64,000 nt of DNA from an uncultured Bdellovibrionales bacterium (GTDB lineage: Bacteria; Bdellovibrionota; Bdellovibrionia; Bdellovibrionales; JAMPXM01): the NCBI GenBank assembly GCA_937927435.1, contig CALBDW010000018.1, positions 1 to 64,000 on the forward strand. The letters run 5' to 3'. Positions within the stretch are counted from its first letter, which is position 1. Each line of letters starts with the position of its first letter. The notes beneath the pieces were generated by a model, which was given only the letters and a program-made list of their open reading frames with translations, had not been told where the DNA came from and did not search any database. Below are positions 41,709 to 52,122 of the stretch, in pieces. The position numbers and the translations under genes were made by a program.

Positions 41709-44591
41709 GTGCCTGCTGAAGGATTGAACGGAACCAGGAAACTCCTCAAAGGGTTGGCGGCGTTCGCCCTTGTTCTGTCAATCACGGGCTGCCTGGGAAA
41801 TGGGGCTAAGCCTCCGAGCGAAAACGACGGCGCAGAGGGATCCTTCTGCGGAGAGGAAGTCGAGCAGACGTATGTCCCGATCCGTATCGACGGAGGCAAG
41901 CATCTCCGCTTCGATCCCAACGCGTTCAAGATTCTTTCAGATCCGAAATTCAATGTTCTTTCCGTCAATCTTTATGTCGAACTCGAGACGAAAAAGCCGA
42001 AATACGAAGTGACCGTCGGACTCAACGGCCAGATGGCGACCCGGAGCGACGGCTCGACCGACTTCGATCCGGATGACGGCAAATTCAAAGGACACAAGCG
42101 TCTCCGTCTCGATAAGTATCGTTTGAACGGTGGCGAACCGCTCGCCAACACGATTTTAAGGCTGCAACTGCTAAGCGCGATCCTGAAAATCACGCTGCAA
42201 GGACCGCACATCTACGTGAAATCGGCGGCTCTCGTCATCAGAGGCTATTATCCCGGCCCGTGCCCGACGCCGACTCCCCAACCGACGCCGGCTCCCGTTG
42301 CACCTTCAGTTTCCATCACGAAAGTCACACCGGCGGCCGCCATGACCGCGAGCACGGACATCCACGTCGAGTTCACTTCAGACCAACAAGGCGTGACGTT
42401 CCTCTGTTCGCTCGACGGCGCGAACGAAAGCGCATGCACGTCGCCTTATATCCGCTCCGGGCTTGCAAACGGCGAACACGTCTTTACGGTTCGCGCGCGT
42501 AACGCCTACGGCCTGACCGGTCCCGCCGCTGAGCACCGTTGGGTCATCGACACGGTTCCTCCTGTCGTCTCGGTCACGCAACCGGCGAGCCCGACGAACA
42601 AACGCTCCGCCTCCATCTCGTTCTCGTCCACAAAAGCCGGTGTATTCAAGTGTTCTCTTGATGGTGCGGCCCCCGCTCTCTGCACTTCTCCCCATACAGT
42701 CACCGGATTGAGTGAAGGGCTGCACACGTTCACGGTTTACCAAACCGACAACATCGGGAATGTCGGCGTACCGGTGTCCGTGCAATGGTGGGTCGATCTC
42801 ACAGCCCCGACCGTGCAAATCGTCGCGACCGAGCCAAGCGCGAGCCCCAGCTCTTCGAATTCGCGCGAAATCAGCTTCGCCGCAAGTGAAAGCGCGAAAT
42901 TCGAATGCTCGCTCGACAGCGCAGCTTTCACAGCCTGCGAATCGCCCGTTCGACTCTCCGGCCTCGGTGAAGGCTCGCACCTGTTCGAAGTGCGCGCGAC
43001 CGATGCCGCCGGCAACACGGGGCCGGTCGCAAGCGTGTCTTGGGTGACCGACCTTACGGCGCCCGTGATCAAACTCGGGTCCATCCAACCGGCTCCGGGT
43101 CATACGAATGCGTCCGAATTCAAAGTGGAATTCTCCAGCAACGAACCCGCGAAGTTCTTCTGCCGCATCGACGGCGATGACGAAACCGAGTGCGAAAGCC
43201 CGCTGACCGGCAGCTTCGCGGAAGACGGGCGCCATACAGTTGAAATCACGGCTGAAGACTACGCGGGACTCCGCTCAACTCCGATTCTGGTCTCGTGGAT
43301 CGTCGACCGCGAAGCGCCCGAAATTCACTTCGCGGAACTTTTGCCTTCGTCAGCGGCTTACATCGCCTCGAACTTGCTTGAAGCCTACGTCCAGAGTCCG
43401 GAAGAGGTCGAGCTGCACGCAGCTCTCAACGGCGTGTTGCTCGGCGTTGTGCAGTCGCCGATCCGTTTGGAGAACCTTGCCGAAGGCACTTATGTTCTCG
43501 AAGTGGTCGGCTACGATATCTACGGAAACACAACCAACGAGATCGCGCACGCGTTCACCGTTGATTTGACAGCTCCTGCGCTCCACGTGACGTCGCAATA
43601 TGGTAACGGTCAGGTCGTGAGCCGCACGTCGAACTCTTTCGAGTTCAGTGCGAATGAGCCGGTCGAATTCGAATGTGAACTCAACGAATCCGGCTTCATC
43701 CCCTGCGCGAGCCCCTACGATGTTTCAGGTCTCATCGACGGCGAACATGTTTTCAAAGTCCGGGCTCGCGACCGGGCCGGAAACCTGAGCATCGTGACCG
43801 AAACGTCTTGGACAGTTGACACCATCGCACCGAGCACAGACCTCACGGCCGTCCAAGTCGACGACGACACATATGATTTCATGTTCTCATCAAACGAGCC
43901 GGGCGCCCGCTTCCTTTGTTCGGTCGACGGGTCGGAGCCCGCTCCATGCGTGTCGCCTCATAGGCTCACCTTCGATGTGGGCAGCCACACGTTTACGGTT
44001 TACGCTGTCGACCAAGCCGGCAACATTGATCCCTCTGGTGCCAGCTATTCGCTCCATGTCCTGCCGGCGATCGCGACCTCTCTCAGGCACTCGGGCGTCG
44101 TTTTCACCAACTCGACCAGCATGACGTTCTCCTTCTCCTCGAACCACGACGACGCGAGCTTCCTGTGCTCGCTCAACGGCGCCGCGCCTGAGCCTTGCGT
44201 ATCACCGATGACGGTTTCGGGCCTTGCCAACGGCCAACACACGTTCCTCGTTCAGGCCGTCGACCGGTTCGGCCGTGTTGATCCGGTCGGTGCCAGCCAT
44301 ACATGGACGGTCGATACGATCGCTCCCGTCATCATCGCATCGGACTACACAACAACCGCGACGACTCTCACGGTGACCTGGGCTCTCAACGAAGCTGCAA
44401 CCGGCCGGCTCAGATGGGGAACCGGCTCGGCCTTGAATCGCGAGACGGAAGAGCGACCGGCCGCCCCCTCCCATCAGATCCAATTGACGGGCTTAAGCCC
44501 GAACACGGTCTACTCGATCCAGATCACCGGACACGACGGAGCGGGCAACGAGTACAATGGTCCTGTCCTGCAAATTCGTACACGCTTCTAA
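41709..44591 (+). CDS. Large lipoprotein with eight Ig-like repeats and one FnIII-like module
   Basis: 960 residues. Lipobox SITGC near residue 27. After a beta domain (about 40-180) and a short Pro/Thr linker (PTPTPQPTPAP) come eight tandem modules of about 83-86 residues, each with F-x-C-S-(L/I)-D-G, C-x-SP, G-(E/Q)-H-x-F-x-V and D-x-x-G-N, ending in W-x-(V/I)-D. Modules 1-4 and 6-8 have the Cys pair; module 5 has lost both. A ninth, FnIII-like module ends the protein. GTG start with GGAGG 5 bases upstream. Probably a surface stalk or adhesin. Confidence 0.88.
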   Translation: MPAEGLNGTRKLLKGLAAFALVLSITGCLGNGAKPPSENDGAEGSFCGEEVEQTYVPIRIDGGKHLRFDPNAFKILSDPKFNVLSVNLYVELETKKPKYEVTVGLNGQMATRSDGSTDFDPDDGKFKGHKRLRLDKYRLNGGEPLANTILRLQLLSAILKITLQGPHIYVKSAALVIRGYYPGPCPTPTPQPTPAPVAPSVSITKVTPAAAMTASTDIHVEFTSDQQGVTFLCSLDGANESACTSPYIRSGLANGEHVFTVRARNAYGLTGPAAEHRWVIDTVPPVVSVTQPASPTNKRSASISFSSTKAGVFKCSLDGAAPALCTSPHTVTGLSEGLHTFTVYQTDNIGNVGVPVSVQWWVDLTAPTVQIVATEPSASPSSSNSREISFAASESAKFECSLDSAAFTACESPVRLSGLGEGSHLFEVRATDAAGNTGPVASVSWVTDLTAPVIKLGSIQPAPGHTNASEFKVEFSSNEPAKFFCRIDGDDETECESPLTGSFAEDGRHTVEITAEDYAGLRSTPILVSWIVDREAPEIHFAELLPSSAAYIASNLLEAYVQSPEEVELHAALNGVLLGVVQSPIRLENLAEGTYVLEVVGYDIYGNTTNEIAHAFTVDLTAPALHVTSQYGNGQVVSRTSNSFEFSANEPVEFECELNESGFIPCASPYDVSGLIDGEHVFKVRARDRAGNLSIVTETSWTVDTIAPSTDLTAVQVDDDTYDFMFSSNEPGARFLCSVDGSEPAPCVSPHRLTFDVGSHTFTVYAVDQAGNIDPSGASYSLHVLPAIATSLRHSGVVFTNSTSMTFSFSSNHDDASFLCSLNGAAPEPCVSPMTVSGLANGQHTFLVQAVDRFGRVDPVGASHTWTVDTIAPVIIASDYTTTATTLTVTWALNEAATGRLRWGTGSALNRETEERPAAPSHQIQLTGLSPNTVYSIQITGHDGAGNEYNGPVLQIRTRF

Positions 44592-44599
44592 TGAGGGCA

Positions 44600-44616
44600 G
44601 GGCGCCCGTGGCGCCC
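44600..44616. terminator. Hairpin between convergent genes
   Basis: GGGCGCC and GGCGCCC (7 bp, 3-nt loop) between the Ig-repeat gene and rhomboid stops. No T tract. Confidence 0.45.
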
Positions 44617-44619
44617 CCC

Positions 44620-45252
44620 CTAAGCGATCCAGTTACGACTGCTCCTGACCAGTCTCGGACGAACGGCGATGAAATAATAAAAGATTCCGACAAACGCCCC
44701 TCCGAGATGTGCCCCATGCCCGATGGGAAGACCTCCACCTTTCGCTTGCGCACTTAATCCCCATAAATCCAGGCCGACGAACGCGAGAGCGCCCATAAGC
44801 GCAGGCACCGGTATGATTCCGAAGAGCAAAATTTTTTCTCTGGGGAAAATAAGGGAAAACAAAAGAACAACGCCACAAACCGCGCCCGAAGCTCCGAGTG
44901 CCGCAAGCCCCGGCTCCTCAAGCAAATACGCGGAAACAACAGCATGAACCAAAGATCCAAATATGCCGGCCCCAAGATAAAAAGAGAAAAACCGCAGATG
45001 ACCGAGAAACGGTTCCAGCACGCGGCCAAAACTGCTGAGAACCATCATGTTGAGCAAAAGATGGATCAGAAGGGAGTGCGAAAAAACGGAAGAAAGGCAA
45101 ACCCACCAACGCCCTTCTAGCAAGGCGTCCCAACTGACCAAGAAGTTTTCTTCCATGAAAAGGTAGCTGGGAATGCCGAAAGTCCACATCAAGAAGACCG
45201 CGACATTGATAAGAATGATGGCGGTGACGAAATAACTTCGCCGCGATCCCAA
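44620..45252 (-). CDS. Rhomboid-family intramembrane serine protease
   Basis: 210 residues with six membrane helices. Catalytic Ser S122 in LGASGAV on helix 4 and His H182 in GHGAHLGGAFVG on helix 6 form the dyad; H64/N68 (HLLLNMM) on helix 2 match the oxyanion-side residues. It cleaves membrane proteins within or next to the bilayer; substrate unknown. It starts 23 bases after the stop of the hybrid kinase and is probably co-transcribed. Confidence 0.92.
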   Translation of the reverse strand: MGSRRSYFVTAIILINVAVFLMWTFGIPSYLFMEENFLVSWDALLEGRWWVCLSSVFSHSLLIHLLLNMMVLSSFGRVLEPFLGHLRFFSFYLGAGIFGSLVHAVVSAYLLEEPGLAALGASGAVCGVVLLFSLIFPREKILLFGIIPVPALMGALAFVGLDLWGLSAQAKGGGLPIGHGAHLGGAFVGIFYYFIAVRPRLVRSSRNWIA

Positions 45253-45275
45253 AGCGCTTCCCTCCTCTCGCCGAC

Positions 45276-48119
45276 TTACATATTCAGCGCTTCTTTGATC
45301 CCTCTTATCAACGCCTTACGCGTCACCGGCTTCGTGAGGTGAGCCTGACATCCAGCCGCCAGCGAGCGCTGCACTTCCTCGGCCAGCGCGTGCGCCGACA
45401 GCGCCACGATCGGTCGCTTGAAATTTTGCTGCCGAAGTCTGCGCGTAGCTTCAAGTCCATCCATACGCGGCATCTGAATATCCATCAGAATCAAATCGAA
45501 GTCGCTTTCAAGAGCCTTTTCCAGGGCCTCCGCACCATCGCGGGCGACCTGGATTTCTGCACCGGTTTGTTTCAAGTAGGCCCGTATTAAAGCTTCGTTG
45601 TCAGGAGAGTCTTCGGCAAGAAGAATCCGCGTGCCGGTCAAGTCAGTTTCCGAAATATCGGACTCCACCGAGCGCACCTTGCCATCCCGGCCTTTTTTCT
45701 CTTTAATCGTGCGGCTTTCGACCGGCAGGATGAGCCGGAAAACCGAACCCTGCCCCGGCGAGCTGTGAAGCAAGCTCAGGCTTCCACCCAAAGCTTCGGC
45801 GAATTTTTGCGACAACGCGAGCCCCAGTCCCGTTCCTCCAAAACGCCGCGTGACCGAGGAATCCCCCTGCGAAAACGGCGCAAAAAGATTTTTGCGGAAC
45901 TCATCGGGAATCCCTATGCCTGTGTCCTCGACATCGATCACCAACGATGAACGACTGTATTTAGATTCCGGCAGGAACGAGACCCGGGTTTCAATGAAGC
46001 CTTTCGTTGTGAATTTCGCGGCGTTACCAAGGAGATTGGTTAGAATCTGGCGGAGCCGCACAGGGTCGCTCATGATCGTTTGCGGAACGTTATCACTGAT
46101 CACGAGACGGGTTTTGATATTCTTGCCCTGGATCATAACCGAAAGCGAATCATGCACGTCCCGGATCAAATCAATGGCTGAGAACGGCACTTTTTCGAAC
46201 TCGAGACGATCAGCTTCGACTTTGGAAAGATCCAATATGTCGTCAATCAGATGAAGAAGTTGGTCGCCGTTAGCACGAATCCGTTTGCGATACTCCTCGC
46301 GTTCCTCTTCCGTAAGCCCTTTGTCGCCCAGGAGATCGGTGAACCCCAGGATGGCGTTCATAGGTGTGCGGATTTCATGGCTCATGTTTGCGAGAAATTG
46401 GGATCTCGCCTGGCTGGCGATTTCAGCGCTCGCCCGGGCGGCCTTTTCAGCTTCAAACAAACGAGCTCTTTCGATCGCAAGCGCCGCCTGCTCGGCGAGA
46501 ATCACGAAATAGCTCTTGCGCTCGGGAGAAAAAACCTCGGTGCTTTCAAAAGCGAGACTGATCGCGCCGAGCACCTTGTTATGGCTGAGAAGGGGAAGCA
46601 CCGCGAGCGACTGAAGCTTATCTGTCCCAGGAATCTGATTAAGCTCCGGATAGCGCTGCTTAACTTCCTCGCGACTGTAAATATAGATCGGAGACTTCGA
46701 GCTGCAGGCGTCCAGCGCAATACCCCTAAAGTGATTGGCATCGGTGTCCAGCCGCACCTTGTCCTGAAGCTTGTCGTAAACAACTTGAATGTCCCGTTTA
46801 TCGTCGTCCGTCATGAGCACAACGCATCCAGCCGAAGCGTCGACCGCCTGCATGCCCTCTTCAATGATCACACGCGCGATATCCTCGACACTGTCGCTTT
46901 GCATGAGTTCGTTGGCGATCGCCTGTAACCGGATCACTTTTCTCTGTATGCGAGCCTGACGCTCTTCGGCCACCTTGCGGTCGTGAATGTCGGTCGTCGT
47001 TCCGAACCATTCTATCAGGTTCCCATTTTCATCCCTCACGGGCACACCGCGGGATAAAAACCAGCGGTAAGCTCCATCTTTGCGGCGCAGACGGACTTCG
47101 AACTCAAAGCCCTCGCCCTGTTTCAGAACCCGCTCCCAGAGCTTCCTCGTTCTTTCGAGATCGTCCTGATGAACGAGTGAAAGCCAGCCACCGGTTTCCG
47201 GATTCGTCACTTCCAAACCGGAGTACTCGGCATATCTTCGGTTGGCATAGGTAAGCGTTCCGTCCGGCGCGGCTGTCCAGACGAACTCCGGCAAGTACTC
47301 GAGCAGCAGCCGCGTCTTGCCTTCACTCTCGCGGATTTTCCGCTCCATCAATTTTTGCTTTGTTGCGTCCGCGACGACAAAGACAGCACGGATAACCTCA
47401 TTCCGCTCATCGCGTATCAGACGGCAGCGAGAATGGATCCACTTCGGCCCCTTCTTTTCGCGATCATAAACACGATAATCTATATCGAAGCTCTGCCGGG
47501 GGTCCCTGCGGATCGCCTTGACGATCCTTTTTAACCGATCCGCATCTTCGACATACACCCTCGTAATAAACTCCTTAAACGACAACGTCTCTTGTTTTTC
47601 GGTGAAGCTGAAAATGCGCCGGGCGTTTTCATCCAAGGTGATGGTATACTCCTTGACACTGAACTCGCCGATACCCATGTCCGCGCTTTCGAGTGAGAGC
47701 CGTAGGCGGACGTCCCGCTCCTCGAGTCTGCGCTCAATTCCCTTCAAATCGGTGACATCCGTTTGTAGAACGACGATACCGACCACCTCGCCACCCTTTC
47801 GATCCGGAACATATGTGCCGCGGTAGTACCGGCGTTCTCCGAAACGGTTCACGAGACTGATCTCGACATGAGTGATAATCTCACCTTTAAGAGCACGGTC
47901 TAAACAGGGCCGGATACGGCTGTAGGTTTCATCACCCAAGATTTCGCTGATGTGATGCCCTACTATGTTCTCCCGATTTCTCCCGAAAACGCGGAAATAT
48001 GCCTCATTGATGAAGCGGTAGCGGTGGTCGGGCGTGACATAGGCGACCAAAGCCGGCAAGGCGTTGATAATGCCCTCAGAGTTCCAATTGTTTGCGATAT
48101 CTTTTTTTCTCTTTTGCAC
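45276..48119 (-). CDS. Hybrid histidine kinase: three PAS, GAF, kinase, receiver
   Basis: 947 residues, no membrane segment. PAS domains at about 15-130, 138-260 and 268-385 (the third with the PAC motif [12 protein letters not shown]), GAF at about 395-555, HisKA with H581 in [11 protein letters not shown], HATPase (about 690-800; [15 protein letters not shown]), and a C-terminal receiver with D880 in [14 protein letters not shown] and K929 (HLTKP). The receiver probably relays to a separate HPt protein, none of which is visible here. GTG start with a weak ribosome site. The rhomboid gene follows. Confidence 0.93.
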   Translation of the reverse strand: MQKRKKDIANNWNSEGIINALPALVAYVTPDHRYRFINEAYFRVFGRNRENIVGHHISEILGDETYSRIRPCLDRALKGEIITHVEISLVNRFGERRYYRGTYVPDRKGGEVVGIVVLQTDVTDLKGIERRLEERDVRLRLSLESADMGIGEFSVKEYTITLDENARRIFSFTEKQETLSFKEFITRVYVEDADRLKRIVKAIRRDPRQSFDIDYRVYDREKKGPKWIHSRCRLIRDERNEVIRAVFVVADATKQKLMERKIRESEGKTRLLLEYLPEFVWTAAPDGTLTYANRRYAEYSGLEVTNPETGGWLSLVHQDDLERTRKLWERVLKQGEGFEFEVRLRRKDGAYRWFLSRGVPVRDENGNLIEWFGTTTDIHDRKVAEERQARIQRKVIRLQAIANELMQSDSVEDIARVIIEEGMQAVDASAGCVVLMTDDDKRDIQVVYDKLQDKVRLDTDANHFRGIALDACSSKSPIYIYSREEVKQRYPELNQIPGTDKLQSLAVLPLLSHNKVLGAISLAFESTEVFSPERKSYFVILAEQAALAIERARLFEAEKAARASAEIASQARSQFLANMSHEIRTPMNAILGFTDLLGDKGLTEEEREEYRKRIRANGDQLLHLIDDILDLSKVEADRLEFEKVPFSAIDLIRDVHDSLSVMIQGKNIKTRLVISDNVPQTIMSDPVRLRQILTNLLGNAAKFTTKGFIETRVSFLPESKYSRSSLVIDVEDTGIGIPDEFRKNLFAPFSQGDSSVTRRFGGTGLGLALSQKFAEALGGSLSLLHSSPGQGSVFRLILPVESRTIKEKKGRDGKVRSVESDISETDLTGTRILLAEDSPDNEALIRAYLKQTGAEIQVARDGAEALEKALESDFDLILMDIQMPRMDGLEATRRLRQQNFKRPIVALSAHALAEEVQRSLAAGCQAHLTKPVTRKALIRGIKEALNM

Positions 48120-48317
48120 TTTTTCCCAACGCTGTGATCAGATGCCGTTCCCGTCCTGCCTTGAACCGGCTGTTGATACTGTTATCCACGCCATACCATG
48201 ACTGGGCAAAAGGTGCCTCGCCCGAGCGGGCCATGTGTAGAACTCTACTTATTTTTCTCAGGAATTTTTTAAGAAAATTAAACAAATCCCTCTTGGTGAC
48301 AGTGCGCGCCGGTGCGC

Positions 48318-48896
48318 TTAAACCGTGGCGGAAATGCCCTCTTCTTCCTTTCTAAGATCCGCCTTTAAAGACAGCTTCTGTTGCTCGGTCAAGAGCGCGT
48401 CAACCAACCGCAGCGTACGGGAATCTTCTCGATGCAGATAACGCTCAAGGCTATCTCGCAAAATCTCAAAACGGGCGCGCCACAACGGATCGGTCGGATC
48501 CACTTGGCCGATTTCATTTAGCCACTCTTCAAAGATGCGATGTTCCTCGCAATGGCGGGTCACCAAACGGTCCAGTTCTTCGTCACCAAACGTCCTCAGC
48601 TTCGAATAGATCACCCGCTCTTTCATCCGGAATAGAACAGCAAGTTGCTGTCGCAACTGTTCCAGTAACTCGGTCCGTCCGCTGACGGCTTTCTCCGTCG
48701 TTTTATCCAGACCGTTGATAAGTTTCCGGATATCGTTATGCCGCTTCTCAAAAAGCTGTTCAATCTGATGGCGTCCCACGCTTTCATGGTAAAAATGAGA
48801 GAGGGCGGCCGCAACTCCATTCCACCGTGTTTTCGAAAACGACACCGATGCGCCCGGGATGTGAATAGACGTCGAAACTTGAGGCTCCCACTCCAC
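48318..48896 (-). CDS. Hemerythrin-like (HHE) domain protein
   Basis: 192 residues, all-helical. Spaced His/Glu motifs fit the hemerythrin HHE pattern: FEKRHNDIRKLI, FRMKERVIYSKL (helix 2, H replaced), RHCEEHRIFEEWL and YLHREDSRTLRLVD. At least one iron ligand of classical hemerythrin appears substituted, so the metal site may be altered. The N-terminal 40 residues upstream of the domain are poorly supported and an internal GTG (VGRHQIEQ) is an alternative start. Divergent from the sirtuin gene, 18 bases apart. Confidence 0.6.
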   Translation of the reverse strand: MEWEPQVSTSIHIPGASVSFSKTRWNGVAAALSHFYHESVGRHQIEQLFEKRHNDIRKLINGLDKTTEKAVSGRTELLEQLRQQLAVLFRMKERVIYSKLRTFGDEELDRLVTRHCEEHRIFEEWLNEIGQVDPTDPLWRARFEILRDSLERYLHREDSRTLRLVDALLTEQQKLSLKADLRKEEEGISATV

Positions 48897-48914
48897 TCAT
48901 ATAGGATTCATTCC

Positions 48915-49631
48915 ATGAATCTCAATCGCTTCAAATCCATCGTCATTTTAACAGGCGCTGGCGTCTCGGCTGAGTCGGGAATACGCACTTTCAGGGACGC
49001 GAACGGTCTCTGGGAAAACCATCGAATCGAAGATGTCGCGACTCCGGAGGCCTTCGCACGCAATCCCGGTCTTGTGCACGAATTCTACAACCAAAGGCGA
49101 CGCCAACTGCACGACCCCATGGTGCGCCCTAATGGTGCGCATCTCGCCCTCGCCAAGCTTGAAGAGGAATGGGAAGGAGATTTCCTTCTCGTTACGCAAA
49201 ACGTGGACGATCTTCACGAGCGGGCCGGTTCGAGGCGCATCCTCCACATGCATGGCTCCCTCATTCACGCCCTCTGCCTCTCATGCTCGGAACGTTTCGA
49301 GTGGCGAACAGACTTAAGCGTTCACGAGGCCTGCCCCAAATGCCAAGCCACGGGAAAACTGCGTCCTGACATCGTTTGGTTCGGCGAAATGCCGTACCAT
49401 ATGGACCCGATTCTCGACGCCCTTAACAGATGCGAACTTTTCGTTTCAATCGGCACAAGCGGCGTCGTGTATCCCGCCGCAGGTTTCGCCCGCGAGGCCT
49501 GGAATGCGAAACGCGTTGAAATCAACCTGCAGGAAACGGATATTTCGCTCCTATTCCATGAACGGCGAATCGGCCCCGCAGGCGTCGAAGTGCCGAAGTT
49601 CGTGGACGAACTCTTACTCCATCGGTCTTAG
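48915..49631 (+). CDS. cobB: NAD-dependent protein deacylase (CobB-type sirtuin)
   Basis: 238 residues. Rossmann motif GAGVSAESG (14-22), QNVD (95-98), catalytic H113 in HMHGS, and a Zn ribbon C121/C124/C140/C143. Y58 and R61 (FYNQR) are the YxxR pair that lets class III sirtuins bind succinyl- or malonyl-lysine, so desuccinylase/desmalonylase activity is expected beside deacetylase. ATG at 48915 is chosen over an upstream extension that overlaps the hemerythrin gene. It is followed 50 bases later by the archease-rtcB pair. Confidence 0.94.
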   Translation: MNLNRFKSIVILTGAGVSAESGIRTFRDANGLWENHRIEDVATPEAFARNPGLVHEFYNQRRRQLHDPMVRPNGAHLALAKLEEEWEGDFLLVTQNVDDLHERAGSRRILHMHGSLIHALCLSCSERFEWRTDLSVHEACPKCQATGKLRPDIVWFGEMPYHMDPILDALNRCELFVSIGTSGVVYPAAGFAREAWNAKRVEINLQETDISLLFHERRIGPAGVEVPKFVDELLLHRS

Positions 49632-49681
49632 CGAAATGAGTTTCGAGTAGTATTTTCAGAACACGAAGGGAGAACAACGGC

Positions 49682-50116
49682 ATGACATCGGCCGACCGGC
49701 AAAAGCGGTGGGAGCATTTTTCGCACGACGCTGACATCGGTGTGCGAGGCATCGGACCAACAATGAAGGACGCTTTTGAAATGGCGGCGACCGCTCTCAC
49801 AGCCGTGATCACGAATCCGCAAAGCGTTCGCCCGCAAACGGCCATTTCCATCGCCTGCAGCGCACCTGACCGGGATTTCCTCCTTTACGAATGGCTCAAC
49901 CACATCATTTACGAACTCGACACGCGTCGGATGCTTTTTTCGAAATTCGAAATCGAATCCATTTCTGAAACGACACTTCAAGCGACCATTTATGGAGAAA
50001 CCGTGGATCTTTCGCATCATAAGCCCGCCGTCGACGTAAAAGGAGCGACGATGACGGAACTTAAGGTTAGCGAAGAGAACGGGCATTGGCTTGCCCAATG
50101 TGTGGTCGACGTTTAA
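49682..50116 (+). CDS. Archease (RtcB activation factor)
   Basis: 144 residues. Metal-binding N-terminus FSHDADIGVRG (D16, D18) and the conserved WLNHIIYELDTRR helix; the C-terminal VDLSHHKPAVDVKGATMTEL carries the other conserved acidic and His residues. Archease promotes guanylylation and multiple turnover of the RNA ligase RtcB. The gene ends 11 bases before rtcB, as in many genomes where the two are paired, so they form an operon. Confidence 0.95.
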   Translation: MTSADRQKRWEHFSHDADIGVRGIGPTMKDAFEMAATALTAVITNPQSVRPQTAISIACSAPDRDFLLYEWLNHIIYELDTRRMLFSKFEIESISETTLQATIYGETVDLSHHKPAVDVKGATMTELKVSEENGHWLAQCVVDV

Positions 50117-50127
50117 AGATAGCAGAC

Positions 50128-51558
50128 ATGGACCTCAAACTTCTGCGCAGACGAAACGAATTCGAGTGGGAAATATCCCCGCACGGCAAGATGCGTGTTC
50201 CGGCGGTTATATACGCCTCGGAAGACCTGATTCGCGCGATGGACGAAAAAGTCTACGAACAAATCTGCAACGTGGCCACTTTACCTGGCGTGGTTAAAGA
50301 AGTCTACGCGATGCCGGACGCGCATTGGGGCTACGGCTTCCCGATCGGCGGTGTCGCCGCCTTCGATCCCGACGAAGGCGGGGTGGTCTCTGCGGGCGGC
50401 GTCGGGTTCGACATTTCTTGCGGTGTCCGCCTTCTTCGGACAGGTCTGCGCGCGAGCGAACTCCATAAGGTCAGAGAAGATTTGGCTGAAGCTCTCTTTA
50501 GAAACATTCCCGCGGGCGTCGGCAGTAAAAGCCACATCAGGTTATCAGGCGAAGAACTCGATAATGTCCTTCTTGGTGGCGCACGTTGGGCGGTTTCGCG
50601 TGGCTACGGTTTTCCGGAGGATCTCAACTTCATCGAAGAAAACGGCCAAGTGAAGGGAGCGCGGCCCGAAGAGGTCTCGCCTCGTGCGAAAGAACGGCAA
50701 CGCCCCGAAATGGGCACGCTTGGATCGGGAAACCATTACCTCGAAGTCCAAGATGTCGCCGAGCTCTTCGATGAAGAAGCTGCCCGCACTCTCGGCCTCA
50801 AAAAGAACGAGGTCGTCATTAGCATCCATTGCGGCTCGCGCGGCCTCGGACATCAAATCGGCACCGACTTCCTCAAAGAAATGGCGTTAGCCGCTTCCCG
50901 TGCCGGACTCGAACTCCCGGACAAGGAACTCGCTTGTGCGCCGATCAACTCCCCAGTCGGCCAGTCATATTTGGGGGCGATGCGGGCGGCGATCAATTGT
51001 GCGCTCGCCAACCGCCAGATGATCACTCACTTCACGAGACAGGTCTTCAAAGAGTTCTTCCCGGGCACGAAACTTGAACTTGTTTACGACGTCTCCCACA
51101 ACACTTGTAAGGAGGAGTGGCACAACGTCGAAGGCAGGCGCCGAAAACTTTTCGTTCACCGTAAAGGAGCGACCCGTGCTTTCGGTCCGGGTCACTGCGA
51201 ACTCCCCTATGAGTTGCAAAAAATCGGGCAACCGGTTTTCATCGGCGGCAGCATGGGAACCGGCTCCTACGTCCTCGTCGGAATGAAAACCTCCGAAGAA
51301 AGATCGTTCAACTCCGCTTGCCACGGAGCCGGTCGTGCCATGAGCCGGACTCAAGCCATCCGCAAATTCCAGGGCAATAAAATTGTGCACGATCTCAAAG
51401 CTCGGGGTATTTTGATTAGGAGCCCGTCATTCCGCGGAGTTGCCGAAGAAGCGCCAGACGCCTACAAGAACGTCGATACCGTTGTCGATTCGGCGGAGCG
51501 TGCGGGCCTCGCGAAGAAGGTAGCGAAGCTCACACCTCTGATCTGCATCAAGGGGTGA
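50128..51558 (+). CDS. rtcB: 3'-5' RNA ligase RtcB
   Basis: Joins RNA 3'-phosphate or 2',3'-cyclic phosphate to 5'-OH using GTP and Mn2+. 476 residues, normal length. D95 and C98 (GFDISCGV), H203 (GSGNHYLE), H234 (SIHCGSRG) and H324 (DVSHN) make the metal site, and H399 (ACHGAGRAMSR) is the guanylylated His. ATG at 50128; the frame is open a little further into the archease gene but without support. In bacteria it repairs tRNA or rRNA after toxin or stress cleavage. It converges on the Kelch gene with only 15 bases between stops. Confidence 0.97.
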   Translation: MDLKLLRRRNEFEWEISPHGKMRVPAVIYASEDLIRAMDEKVYEQICNVATLPGVVKEVYAMPDAHWGYGFPIGGVAAFDPDEGGVVSAGGVGFDISCGVRLLRTGLRASELHKVREDLAEALFRNIPAGVGSKSHIRLSGEELDNVLLGGARWAVSRGYGFPEDLNFIEENGQVKGARPEEVSPRAKERQRPEMGTLGSGNHYLEVQDVAELFDEEAARTLGLKKNEVVISIHCGSRGLGHQIGTDFLKEMALAASRAGLELPDKELACAPINSPVGQSYLGAMRAAINCALANRQMITHFTRQVFKEFFPGTKLELVYDVSHNTCKEEWHNVEGRRRKLFVHRKGATRAFGPGHCELPYELQKIGQPVFIGGSMGTGSYVLVGMKTSEERSFNSACHGAGRAMSRTQAIRKFQGNKIVHDLKARGILIRSPSFRGVAEEAPDAYKNVDTVVDSAERAGLAKKVAKLTPLICIKG

Positions 51559-51573
51559 ACTCTCTATTGCTGC

Positions 51574-52122
51574 TTACGGCTTCCAAATGCCGCCGTCAAA
51601 AAATGGTTGATAATAACCCGTCATAACATTAAAGGGCATCCTTATGCCACCAAAAATGATCATGAAATCTCCTGCCCCAATGGCGATATGTCCAGCTCGC
51701 GGGCCTGGTGCACCCTCCGTCGTGAGGGCACTCCACGAGTCCGTTACCGGATCGTAAATGGCGCCCGATTTAAACATCAACAATTCGGCATTAACGTCAT
51801 CATATGCCCCTCCGCCCCAAATCACGACCTTTCCGTTCACGCTCGCCGCGGAGTGACCAGTCCTAGCTTCGGGGGCGTTCGTCGTCGTCATCGGTGCCCA
51901 CGCCTTTGTCTGCAGGTTGAAGCGAGCCCCGGTATTAACCGGGTTACCCGTGCCCGAATCAATTCCTCCCCAAATGACCAAATGAGTTCCCGTCCACGTC
52001 GCCGAATAACTGCGCCGACCGCTCAAGGACGGATCTCCTGAAATCAACTCCCATGCATCCGCGGAGGGATCGTAAACCCCGCCGTTATTTAAAAAACCTC
52101 CGTTTTCATCATGCCCCCCCCC
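51574..52122 (-). pseudogene. Kelch-repeat protein, C-terminal part (frame-shifted)
   Basis: Continues the Kelch protein of 52109-54013 in another frame. From HDENGGFLNNGGVYDPSADA it gives three further repeats with VIWGG or IIFGG strands and ends in FFDGGIWKP. The break is at a run of nine C (nine G in the gene) at 52114-52122: with eight G the two parts join exactly as VIVWGG-HDENGG. Read as one gene the product is about 813 residues with about 11 repeats. Confidence 0.75.

Noticed and set aside
48738..48914. Upstream extension of the sirtuin
   Set aside because: It overlaps the hemerythrin-like gene on the other strand and adds nothing of the sirtuin fold; ATG at 48915 gives a standard length.
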